A stretch of DNA of 64,000 nt from Bacteroidales bacterium. Its GTDB lineage: Bacteria; Bacteroidota; Bacteroidia; Bacteroidales; Tenuifilaceae. The notes under the pieces were generated by a model that was not told the origin of the DNA, did not search any database, and saw nothing but the letters and a program-made list of their open reading frames with translations. The stretch lies in assembly GCA_013141385.1 (NCBI GenBank), contig JABFRB010000018.1, positions 1 through 64,000 on the forward strand, given 5' to 3'. This document shows positions 17,419 to 25,773 of the stretch, one piece after another (within the stretch, counting starts at the first letter, position 1; every line of letters starts with the position of its first letter). The translations under genes were made by a program, and so were the position numbers.

Positions 17419-18045
17419 CTATTTTTCCAGAACTCTTACAAACATACCATTGCTATCCTCTTTAAACCCTAATTTTTTAAGATATTTAATGTACTTTACG
17501 CTACGCCCTTCGGCCATAACACTGGTAAATCCCGCTTCAATGAATTTATGCTTAAGTCTCAGGTAAACATATTTGCCATTTTTAAAGTCGCGATACTCAG
17601 GAATCACATAATCTAGCCCAACCTTAAGCACATTACCATCCTCACGATGAGCAAGGTAAAGCCCCGCAACCGACATGTTCCTTAGGATAAAGAAGCTGAC
17701 CGTATTCATATCGGGTATATAGGTGAACCCAGGGAAAAATCGCTGAATCTCCTCATTATGAAATTCAATAAACCTTATTAAATACTTGTTTTCAGGGCGA
17801 ATTTCGAGTATTTCGAATATCTCCTTTTTACCATATATAATCACCAAATAGTAAACATCTACAATTGCAATAATCCCATTAAGAATTCCCACGGGAATAG
17901 CACCAATTAAGAACCCATAGATTGAAAAAACCAACGCCCCCGCTAGGTTAAGCCACCTGAACTTAACTATTGAGCTAATTGCAAGCGAAATAGCAATAAC
18001 TGCCGATGCTGCATAGCCCACCCACTGCAATAATTCTGAATTCAT
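17419..18045 (-). CDS. YgjV-like membrane domain fused to an acetyltransferase-like domain
   Basis: The first 85 residues contain three hydrophobic segments matching the YgjV/Imp-YgjV family (LLQWVGYAASAVIAISLAIS, AGALVFSIYGFLIG, AIVDVYYLVIIY). The remaining 120 residues look like a GNAT-type domain: FFILRNMSVAGLYLAHREDGNVLKVGLDYVIPEYRDFKNGK, then FTSVMAEGRSVKYIKYLKKLGFKED. The fusion suggests acetylation of something at the inner face of the membrane, but neither domain has a known substrate here. It is the only gene between two repeat arrays. Confidence 0.6.
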   Translation of the reverse strand: MNSELLQWVGYAASAVIAISLAISSIVKFRWLNLAGALVFSIYGFLIGAIPVGILNGIIAIVDVYYLVIIYGKKEIFEILEIRPENKYLIRFIEFHNEEIQRFFPGFTYIPDMNTVSFFILRNMSVAGLYLAHREDGNVLKVGLDYVIPEYRDFKNGKYVYLRLKHKFIEAGFTSVMAEGRSVKYIKYLKKLGFKEDSNGMFVRVLEK

Positions 18046-18144
18046 ATCTATATCGTTGTTATTTTGATTTAAGATTTTACGCCTTAATCTTCTTTTACCG
18101 TGATTGCGAATTTACCGGAGGCAACCGCCCTACAAAAATAACGA

Positions 18145-18690
18145 TAATCCTTAATAATGATGAATTGTAATATGATCCCCTTGTCATCCTGCGCGCAGCG
18201 AAGGATCTTCCTATTGTCATTCTGAGCGCAGCGAAGAAACTAAGATGCTTCACTCCGTTCAGCATGACAAGAAACAGTAAGTTCAGAAAATCTTAACCCC
18301 TTTCCTTAATAATGATAAATTGTAATATGATCCCCTTGTCATCCTGAGCGCAGCGAAGGATCTAAGATGGTTGCTTTCAGCGAATCCTTCGGATTTCAAT
18401 CCGTTCAGCATGACAAGAAACAGTATGTTCAAAAGATCCCAACCATTGCTCAAACCCAGATTTCTTAATAATTATGAATTGTAATATGATTCCATTGTCA
18501 TCCTGAGCGCAGCGAAGGATCTAAGATGCTTCACTCCGTTCAGCATGACAAGAAACAGTATGTTCAAAAGATCTCAACCATTGCTCATACCCAGATTTCT
18601 TAATAATGATAAATTGTAATATGATCCCATTGTCATCCTGAGCGGAGCGAAGGATCTTTCCAATATCACCCTGAGCGCAGCCAAGGATAT
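18145..18690. repeat. REP-like foldback array between the YgjV fusion and the TPR gene
   Basis: Four units of the CCTGAGCGCAGCGAAGGATCT element: 18181-18270 (two stacked left ends), 18336-18417, 18495-18551 and a degenerate one at 18630-18690. Each follows the lead-in CTTAATAATGATAAATTGTAA. Units here carry GCGCAGCG where the 15-kb arrays carry GCGAAGCG, so the two sets have drifted separately. A 65-codon open frame across this array is only repeat sequence. Confidence 0.75.
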
Positions 18691-18735
18691 AATTATCCAG
18701 CAAACATCTGCCATTCATATATAATCGGATAGCAA

Positions 18736-20625
18736 TTACTCCAAATCACTGATTCGCTCCAATAATTCTTGTGCTTTATAAACCTCTTGGTATCTCTCTA
18801 AAATACCCTTTGCTATTTTTAAATAGTTTTTATCCTTTTTAAATAAATAGACGCCCGTAATTAATGTTCTGGCATAATCAATTTTATACACTTGTGGATT
18901 CTCCTGATATAGATCTCTATAAATCTTCAAAGCCTCTTCGTATTTTTCTTTGGCCTGCGGAAATTCATTCTTTTCCGAATATAAAATAGCCAAATTATTC
19001 AAAGTCATCGCCATATCTGGTAAATACGTTTTTGGATTTTCTTGGGCTAGGTCTCTATAAATCTTCAAGGCCTCCTCATATTTTTCTTGGGCTTGCGGAA
19101 ATTCATTCTTATCCTTTTGTAAAATCGCCAAATTGTTCAGAGTCATCGCCACATCGGGCAGATAAGTTTTTGGGTTCTCTTGTGCTAGCTCTCTCTGTAT
19201 CTTAAGGGCCTCCTCGAATTCTTCTTTTGCAGGCGAAAATTCATTTTTATCCCAATGTAAAACCGCTAAATTGTTCAAAGTCCTTGCCACATCGGGCAGA
19301 TACGTTCCTGAGTTCTCTTGAGCGAGTTCTCTATAAATCGTCAAGGCCATTTCGTATTTTTCTTGGGCCTGCGGAAATTCATTCTTTATCTTTTGTAAAT
19401 TAGCTAAATTGATCAGAGTCATCACCACATCTGGCAAATAAGTTCTTGGGTTCTCTTGAGTGAGGTCTCTATAAATCTTCAAGGCTTCCTCGTATTTTTC
19501 TTGGGCCTGTGGAAATTCATTCTTTACCGAATGTAAAACTGCCAAATTGTTCAAGGTTTTAGCCGCATCGGACAGATACATTTTTGGGTTCTCTTGGGCT
19601 AAGTTTCTATATATCTTCAAAGCCTCCTCATATTTTTCTTGAGCCTGCGAAAATTCATTCTTATCCGAATGTAAAACTGCAAAATTGTTCAAAGTCAACG
19701 CCAAAGCTGGTAGATATGTTCTTGGGTTCTCCTGAGCGTGTTCTCTATAAATCGTTAAGGTCTTTTGATATAATTTTGCAGCCTCATCAAAGCAGTTGAG
19801 TTTTTGCAAAAAATACGCAGTATTGAAATAATTTACTAAAATAGGTTCTACTACAATCAACTCTTTATATAAATCTAATGTCTGCTGGAATGCAAAAAGG
19901 GCTTTCGTTGCTTTAATTGATTGTTTTAGGATTAAAATATTCTCTTTCTCTATTTTCTCCTTTCTTGAAAAATACTCCAGTTTTATTTTTTCGGCATCAC
20001 CCTCCTGAAAATGCTTCTGAATGTTTTCTAATACTCTAGCAAAATCTGTTTTCCCTGTTGATTTTAAAAGCGTAATTGTATTAGTCAAATCTTCATTTTG
20101 CTCAAAAACCACCTTTGTTACCACCAATAGCAGCTCTTTTATTTCGATTGATATTTTTCTTGCTTGGTACCACTCATCAATTCTTGCACTAGTTTCCCCT
20201 TTGCCATTTTTTATAGGTAGATTTTTCAGGTATTGTTCAATATCACGAGGATCAATGTTTGAGTTTTTTATTAGTTGATCTAGTTTTTTATTTGATTCTG
20301 TAACTGTTTCTAAAATTGAGTCCTGCCCATCAATTATTGTTTCGGTGTTTTTCAGTATTTGTTTCTCTTTACTTGGGAAAAGAATATTATATAAAAATGA
20401 CGAAAACATGTTTGTAAAAACACCAGATATAAAAGCGGAGATAAGAGAACCAGATAAAAGCCATGCCTCCAGCTTAGTTAAACTCCCTTTAAATGAACTC
20501 CATTTGAAGCTAAGCAGATAACCTAAACGGTTTGTGCAATACAAATAGGTAATTACGCCTAATAGTATAAGAACTGGTATAAATAGTCCAAGTAACCATT
20601 TGTGTTTTTTAATAAATTCTTTCAT
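18736..20625 (-). CDS. Membrane-anchored tetratricopeptide-repeat protein
   Basis: The 629-residue protein has two N-terminal membrane segments (about residues 12-30 and 55-80), a linker with helical heptads (90-260), and then seven TPR-type repeats of exactly 46 residues (138 bases), with consensus EFPQAQEKYEEALKIYRDLA followed by QENPKTYLPDVAMTLNNLA. The unusual repeat length and kinesin-light-chain-like pattern suggest a protein-binding solenoid facing the cytoplasm. Repeats are highly similar at the DNA level, indicating recent duplication or gene conversion. No catalytic domain is present. It sits between repeat arrays inside the purine island and its role is unknown. Confidence 0.75.
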   Translation of the reverse strand: MKEFIKKHKWLLGLFIPVLILLGVITYLYCTNRLGYLLSFKWSSFKGSLTKLEAWLLSGSLISAFISGVFTNMFSSFLYNILFPSKEKQILKNTETIIDGQDSILETVTESNKKLDQLIKNSNIDPRDIEQYLKNLPIKNGKGETSARIDEWYQARKISIEIKELLLVVTKVVFEQNEDLTNTITLLKSTGKTDFARVLENIQKHFQEGDAEKIKLEYFSRKEKIEKENILILKQSIKATKALFAFQQTLDLYKELIVVEPILVNYFNTAYFLQKLNCFDEAAKLYQKTLTIYREHAQENPRTYLPALALTLNNFAVLHSDKNEFSQAQEKYEEALKIYRNLAQENPKMYLSDAAKTLNNLAVLHSVKNEFPQAQEKYEEALKIYRDLTQENPRTYLPDVVMTLINLANLQKIKNEFPQAQEKYEMALTIYRELAQENSGTYLPDVARTLNNLAVLHWDKNEFSPAKEEFEEALKIQRELAQENPKTYLPDVAMTLNNLAILQKDKNEFPQAQEKYEEALKIYRDLAQENPKTYLPDMAMTLNNLAILYSEKNEFPQAKEKYEEALKIYRDLYQENPQVYKIDYARTLITGVYLFKKDKNYLKIAKGILERYQEVYKAQELLERISDLE

Positions 20626-20790
20626 GCAAATTGAGCCTATTAAGAATCTTATTTATAATGATAACAGCTGCTAATTAACCTCTTATCAAACAGCATATCA
20701 ATACGAAAATATATAAAAACATGCTTGCTTGCGCATCAACCCCAATATATTTTACTTATAGTAATGGTCTTTGTGGGTGGAGTTTAATAT

Positions 20791-21203
20791 TACGGTGCGA
20801 TGCACCTTATTTACCAGAATTATTTAATTGGACTACAAATATTATGCGGCTCTGCCGCTACAAGAGCATTTAACCGATGGATTCACGCTTTGGGTGCGTA
20901 GCACCTTAATATTTGTAGACATATCGAGACCATAAGAGCAATAGGTACAGAGTACCGTAATCTTATCAAACTCAATATAACGGTGCGATGCACCTCATTT
21001 GCCATAATTATGTAATTGGACTACAAATATTATGCGGCTCTGCCGCTACGAGAGCATTTAACCAATGGATTCACGCTTTGGGTGCGTAGCACCTTAATAT
21101 TTGTAGACATATCGAGACCATAAGAGCAATAGGTACAGAGTACCGTAATCTTATCAAACTTAATATTACGGTGCAATGCACCTCATTTATCAAAATTATA
21201 TTA
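20791..21203. repeat. 188-base tandem repeat carrying four mini-hairpins per unit
   Basis: Two full copies start at about 20791 and 20979, and a third partial copy at 21167. Each copy contains four perfect five-base-pair stems with three-base loops: GGTGC-GAT-GCACC, GCGGC-TCT-GCCGC, GGTGC-GTA-GCACC and GGTAC-AGA-GTACC. The central part is bounded by inverted repeats CTACAAATATTA and TAATATTTGTAG (20833-20844 with 20907-20918; second copy 21021-21106). There is no open reading frame. Copies differ at a few positions only. Confidence 0.8.
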
Positions 21204-21258
21204 ACCCTAGATTTTGGAACTGTTATGTTAATAATACCCTTACAACATCTGAGTTAAT

Positions 21259-21382
21259 AAAATAAGGTTGATTTCATAGGTCGTTCAATTTTCTACGAAG
21301 GTTTTTAAAACCTTATTTTCAGATATTTAACCTTCGTAGAAAATTAGTATTTATACAAGATTTCAACCTTATTACCTTATTC
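21259..21382. repeat. Nested inverted repeat
   Basis: Inner arms AATTTTCTACGAAGGTT (21287-21303) and AACCTTCGTAGAAAATT (21329-21345) are a perfect 17-base inverted repeat. Outer arms AATAAGGTTGATTTC and GATTTCAACCTTATTA give a second, imperfect layer. The whole could fold as a long cruciform or RNA hairpin. It is not followed by a T-run, so a terminator role is not obvious. Confidence 0.65.
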
Positions 21383-21426
21383 GAGGAACGCCGACAATAA
21401 ATATTGTTTACACAATTTTCTTTATA

Positions 21427-21560
21427 CTACCGTTGCAGATCATCAAAACCCATTTGTAGAGCATCAAAACCTCTTAGCTGAATAACAAAATTTCTTTGCA
21501 GAGTAACAAAACTGCTTTGCAGAGCAACAAAACCCATTTGTAGAGTAGCAAAACCTCTTC
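21427..21560 (-). repeat. 21-base degenerate tandem repeat that keeps a heptad reading frame open
   Basis: The minus strand shows about six units near GGTTTTGTTGCTCTGCAAA with a 21-base period. In one frame they read as heptads, GFATLQM, GFVALQS, SFVTLQR, NFVIQLR, GFDALQM, GFDDLQR, and end at a TAG (21427-21429). The same frame stays open upstream to a TGA near 21650, about 65 codons, but no good start codon or ribosome site is visible. I therefore call it a repeat, with a possible short coiled-coil peptide. Confidence 0.5.
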
Positions 21561-21862
21561 GCACTTCATCAATCGCGAATTGTGAAAGCACAAAACCCTA
21601 TTGCGAGGCCACAATCGGGAAATGCGTTACAATAAAATACCACTGCAACTCAATTATCGCATTTTGCGATAGTTTAATCGCAAAAAAGTAAGTACACAAT
21701 CACAAACCGCAAAGTACAAGGGGGGTGAAAATGGGAAATATATTATATTGATTTAAGAACAAGGAATGATGATTTATGAATTCTGATGTTTGCGTAATCA
21801 GCTTGTTTTCAGAAAACTTCTAAAATCTAAATTCGTTAATCCTTGTTCCTAAATCAAAGTGT

Positions 21863-23137
21863 TTACTCCTGCATCTTCTTCCAAAGTCGAAGAGCACGTT
21901 CCTTAGAAACTTTTAGAATTTCGGCCTCATCAACAGTTTGAATTAGCCTGTTTTTCACAATCAGCTTACCATTCGAAATAACATCGCAAACATGGTTTGA
22001 GTTGATACCGAAGATGAAATGCCCTAAAAAGTTATTCTGGTTAATCTCGGTAGGAGAGGCGTAATCAAGCACTACAAGATTATTATCACCATCGCCCTTA
22101 AAGCCATTATCCTCGATATACTTATGAACATTCCTGAAACGTTGATACGATGATGGATAGGTAATATTATCGAATCCTTGACCAACAAAAAAGGCCGATT
22201 TTGCGCTTTGAAGCATATCGCTGTGCATTCCATCGGTGCCAAGCATTATCCTCGAACCAAGAAACTCGCCGTTAAAATAACCAACGTTATTATTTAGGTT
22301 GCTCTCCGTGTTTTGAACCACCCAGCATGGGGAGTTGCGGATAATGTCTTTTTCATCTTCATCTAAGTGAAGGCAATGTCCAAGTATAGTTTTAGATGAT
22401 TTTAGAGCACCATATTCGTTTAGGCGTGTAATAACCCGTTTTCCGTACTTCTTGATACAAAATTCCTGATCGTACAAATCCTCGGCAACGTGAATATGAA
22501 TACCAGAATTCAAACGATTCATCATCTCCACAGACTTCTCCATGGTTTCATCGTTTACAGTAAATGATGCATGTAAACCAACTAACCCTTGACGTTTACC
22601 TAGATATTCCTCGGTTTCCTCGATTCCCTCTTTGGCGGATTTAAACCCATCACGATCCGATATTTCGTAGCATAAAAGGTGCGAAACACCAACCTTATCA
22701 AAAGCTTTAGCAATTGTTTCAAGCGAACCTTTTACTGCGAAAGGGGAGGCATGATGATCGATAACGAAGGTAGAACCTGCTTTTGCGCAAGCAATTGCTG
22801 TTACCAATGCGCTCGATTCAACCATTTCAAGATCAAGGCATTTATCCAGAGTCCACCAAACGTACTTTAGAATTTCGTAGAAATTTTCAGGGTTTTTCTT
22901 GGGAGCACCCATTCCTCTAGCAAGAGCAGAATATATATGATGATGCCCAACACCAAACGACTTTGTTACCAATTTGCCAGTACAATCAAGCACCTCAAGG
23001 TTTGATTTATCGGCTATTTGGTCGATATTTTCAACGAACTGAATCGTGGTTTTATCTTGTTCAACAAGAATATTTTTTTGACTGAATTCAAGCGTTTTCC
23101 AGTCAATATAGGTGGCATTTTTTAGTAGTATAGACAT
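21863..23137 (-). CDS. ssnA: Putative aminohydrolase SsnA
   Basis: SsnA belongs to the amidohydrolase superfamily (chlorohydrolase/guanine-deaminase branch) and is a standard member of the urate/selenium cluster. The 424-residue protein has the metal site GVGHHHIYSALARGMG (near residue 62), a His pair in GIHIHVAEDLYD (near 214), GHCLHLDEDE (near 250) and LGTDGMHSDML (near 297). The reaction is probably deamination or ring opening of a purine-derived heterocycle; the substrate is not proven by sequence. It follows xdhD on the minus strand with an 86-base gap that contains a small foldback. Confidence 0.88.
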   Translation of the reverse strand: MSILLKNATYIDWKTLEFSQKNILVEQDKTTIQFVENIDQIADKSNLEVLDCTGKLVTKSFGVGHHHIYSALARGMGAPKKNPENFYEILKYVWWTLDKCLDLEMVESSALVTAIACAKAGSTFVIDHHASPFAVKGSLETIAKAFDKVGVSHLLCYEISDRDGFKSAKEGIEETEEYLGKRQGLVGLHASFTVNDETMEKSVEMMNRLNSGIHIHVAEDLYDQEFCIKKYGKRVITRLNEYGALKSSKTILGHCLHLDEDEKDIIRNSPCWVVQNTESNLNNNVGYFNGEFLGSRIMLGTDGMHSDMLQSAKSAFFVGQGFDNITYPSSYQRFRNVHKYIEDNGFKGDGDNNLVVLDYASPTEINQNNFLGHFIFGINSNHVCDVISNGKLIVKNRLIQTVDEAEILKVSKERALRLWKKMQE

Positions 23138-23152
23138 TCTTAATAGATTTTA

Positions 23153-23210
23153 AACGCAACGTCACTAAGGCGCAAAGTTAATAATCTTAGCGTCTCAGCG
23201 ACTTAGCGTT
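23153..23210. repeat. Small imperfect foldback between xdhD and ssnA
   Basis: The sequence AACGCAACGTCACTAAGGCGC pairs imperfectly with the reverse of AGCGTCTCAGCGACTTAGCGTT (about 17 of 21 positions). It resembles the short dispersed CTTAGCG/AAGGCGC repeats of Bacteroidota intergenic regions. It has no coding capacity and lies between cotranscribed genes. Confidence 0.5.
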
Positions 23211-23223
23211 CGGAATTTATGAA

Positions 23224-25773
23224 TTATTTTCTCTTCATCGGGAGTTTTGTCCTCTTTATGCCATCAAATGCATAAAAAGCATTTGCAACCGCGGCAGCAG
23301 TGGGAACTAGACCTATTTCACCAATTCCTTTTGCACCGTAAGGCCCAACAGGATCTTTCTCCTCGATACCAATTATCTCCATTTCAGGCATTTCGTTGGC
23401 TCTGAGAATACCGATATCCTTAAACTTTAGGCTAACTGGTCTTCCATTTTTATAGGGTAAATCCTCTGTAAGTGCATATCCAAGACCCATGTGCAGAGCA
23501 CCTTCGATCTGACCCTCAAAAAGCATCTGGTTCATGATTTTACCTACATCGTGAGCAGCAATAATCTTGGTTATTTCACCCTTTTCATCAAGAATAACAA
23601 CCTGTGTAGCATAACCATAGGCAAAGTGGATTACAGGCTCGGCAGTATCTGCGCCGGGTTTGCATGTCCAATCGCACACGAATTTTCCTCTGTAGGATCT
23701 TCCTGCAAGTTGACTTAGTGTGCAATTCTTTAAATCTTCCTTGATTCTTTTTGATGCATCAATAATTGCGTTGGCAACTAAGGCGGTAGCCCTAGATGAA
23801 GTGGTCATTCCCGTTGGGATATTCACTTCGGTCTCGACTTTCACTTCAATAATTTCGGGAGATATACCTGTTTCCTGATGGAAGGTTTGGATTGCCATCG
23901 TATGAACACCTTGACCCATCTCGGTCCAACCATGATGGATTATCACCTTTTTATCCGAAACTATATTGATAATTACATCACTATCGTCAGTCATTCCATT
24001 ACCAACCCCTGTATTCTTGATTCCACAGGCTATTCCAGCATATTTAGCACTTTGGAATTGATCTTTTACCGCTAAAAGAGTTTTCTTTAACCCAACACCA
24101 CGCAATACCTGACCCGTAGCGGTTTTCTTGCCATCTTCAAGGGCATTGTTGTAGCGAATTTGCCAGCGATCAAAACCGCCCATTTTGCAAATCTCATCGA
24201 TACAACTCTCCACAGCAAATACTGCCTGAGGAACGCCAAATCCGCGCATTGCACCGCATGGAACGTTGTTGGTGTAAACGGTATCAGCCTTAATATCAAC
24301 AGAAGGCACTGTGTAACCGCCAGTAGCATGACCTACAACACGTTCCATTACCTTAGTTCCTACCGATGCATAAGCACCTGAATCACCAATGGCACTTAGT
24401 TTAATGCCTGTAAACATTCCATTTTTATCGCATGCAAGGCTAATATCCATCCAAACAGGATGACGTTTTGGGTGCATAATAATTGATTCATCCCTATTTA
24501 GGTGAACCCTAACAGGTACCTTAAGTAGATATGCATGTAGCGATGCATGGCTCTGAACAGTAGTATCTTCCTTACCTCCAAACCCGCCGCCATTCTGAAC
24601 TTGGACAACTTTTACCTTATCCTCGGTAAGTCCAAGAACTTTTGCAACAAGTTTTCTATCAACATAAGCACCTTGGCCTTGTGAATAGAGTCTTACACCA
24701 TCATCCTCTGGAAGAGCAATGGCAGTCTCTGTTTCAAGGAAAGCATGCTCAATGCGTTGAGTTTCATAGTGTCCGCTTGATACGAAAGCAGCCTCTTTAA
24801 ATGCTTTATGAACATCGCCAAAGCGAATGCTGCAAGTTTCAAGGATATTTGAATGTTCGGCGTGAACTCGAGTGCAATTAGGCTTTACGGCCCCATGAAC
24901 ATCGGTAATTGCCTCTAATACTTCGTATTCTACATTAATAAGTTTTACCGCTTTGCGGGCAATTGCCTCGGTTTTAGCCACAACACTAGCAACAACATCG
25001 CCAGTATAGTTGGTTATCTCGCCCTCGCCAATCATCATTGGCCAATCGTGGTAAACAATGCCAATTACCTTATTTCCAGGGATATCTTTAGATGTAAATA
25101 CCCTAATAACACCTTCAACCTTAAGCGCTTCTGTGAAATCAACTTTAAGAACCTTTGCCCTAGGGTGATCTGAGAATTTTAAAACCCCATGCACCATACC
25201 ATCGAAGTGCATATCATCTACGAAATCTCTATCACCTAAAGCTGTTTCAATTGCTTGATATTTGGGATAGGGTTTACCAATAAGTGCTGATTTTGCTTTG
25301 TTTTCAGAACCTTTGCCATTTAACTCCTTAAAGGTCTCATCAATTGCATCAACTATTTTGACATAGCCAGTGCACCTACATATATTAGGGGTGATAGCTT
25401 TAACAATTTCGGGTCGGGTAGGGGTTTTGTTAACATTATACAGCCCTTTTGCACGCATTATCATACCAGGAGAGCAGAATCCACACTGAACAGCACCCTT
25501 TTCAGCAAAGTTTTTGCCGATTGTAGAACGGAATTCTTTGGGAAGCCCTTCGGTTGTATTAATCACAGCACCCTCAAGGTCTTTCATCTTGGTTCTACAA
25601 GCCAATTTCGGTTTTCCATCAATTTCAACGGTGCAAGCACCGCAAACTCCTTGACCAGAGCAACCATCTTTTGCTGATGTAATCTTATGTTCGAGCCTTA
25701 AATGATCGAGAAGGGTTTCTTCCAAATCGCCAGAAAAGGTTCGTTTTATGCCGTTAAGGGTATATGAAATCAT
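23224..25773 (-). CDS. xdhD: Selenium-dependent xanthine-dehydrogenase-type hydroxylase XdhD
   Basis: The 849-residue protein fuses a two-[2Fe-2S] domain (CSGQGVCGACTV near residue 40; QCGFCSPGMIMRA near 98; ICRCTGY near 133) to a molybdopterin hydroxylase domain (GGGFGGKED near 400, CGAMRGFGVPQAVFAVE near 510, GAKGIGEIGLVP near 823). No FAD domain is present, so electrons must pass to another protein, plausibly YgfK. The E in GIGEIG corresponds to the catalytic glutamate of xanthine oxidase. In this family selenium is a labile cofactor rather than selenocysteine, and no in-frame TGA is used. It overlaps the threonine-synthase-like gene by four bases, so they form one operon. Confidence 0.9.
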   Translation of the reverse strand: MISYTLNGIKRTFSGDLEETLLDHLRLEHKITSAKDGCSGQGVCGACTVEIDGKPKLACRTKMKDLEGAVINTTEGLPKEFRSTIGKNFAEKGAVQCGFCSPGMIMRAKGLYNVNKTPTRPEIVKAITPNICRCTGYVKIVDAIDETFKELNGKGSENKAKSALIGKPYPKYQAIETALGDRDFVDDMHFDGMVHGVLKFSDHPRAKVLKVDFTEALKVEGVIRVFTSKDIPGNKVIGIVYHDWPMMIGEGEITNYTGDVVASVVAKTEAIARKAVKLINVEYEVLEAITDVHGAVKPNCTRVHAEHSNILETCSIRFGDVHKAFKEAAFVSSGHYETQRIEHAFLETETAIALPEDDGVRLYSQGQGAYVDRKLVAKVLGLTEDKVKVVQVQNGGGFGGKEDTTVQSHASLHAYLLKVPVRVHLNRDESIIMHPKRHPVWMDISLACDKNGMFTGIKLSAIGDSGAYASVGTKVMERVVGHATGGYTVPSVDIKADTVYTNNVPCGAMRGFGVPQAVFAVESCIDEICKMGGFDRWQIRYNNALEDGKKTATGQVLRGVGLKKTLLAVKDQFQSAKYAGIACGIKNTGVGNGMTDDSDVIINIVSDKKVIIHHGWTEMGQGVHTMAIQTFHQETGISPEIIEVKVETEVNIPTGMTTSSRATALVANAIIDASKRIKEDLKNCTLSQLAGRSYRGKFVCDWTCKPGADTAEPVIHFAYGYATQVVILDEKGEITKIIAAHDVGKIMNQMLFEGQIEGALHMGLGYALTEDLPYKNGRPVSLKFKDIGILRANEMPEMEIIGIEEKDPVGPYGAKGIGEIGLVPTAAAVANAFYAFDGIKRTKLPMKRK

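Larger units (their letters stand above)
20626..21862. other. 1.2-kb gene-free structured interval between TPR gene and ssnA
   Basis: No gene longer than about 65 codons is present. From left to right it holds AT-rich sequence, the 188-base tandem repeat, the nested inverted repeat and the 21-base heptad repeat, then about 200 bases without recognisable structure before the ssnA stop codon. Both flanking genes are transcribed leftwards, so the block lies in the 3' region of ssnA and upstream of the TPR gene. Confidence 0.7.

Noticed and set aside
18521-18718. 65-codon minus-strand open frame
   Set aside because: It consists almost wholly of REP-like repeat sequence and has no family features.
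20791-21203. Possible CRISPR array
   Set aside because: Repeat unit is 188 bases with no unique spacers of equal length, and no cas gene lies in the window.
14647-21862. Insertion sequence or prophage in the repeat-rich part of the island
   Set aside because: No transposase, integrase or phage structural gene was found; only small repeats and a GIY-YIG protein.
23224-25773. Selenocysteine codon in xdhD
   Set aside because: The frame contains no internal TGA, and this family uses a labile selenium cofactor rather than selenocysteine.
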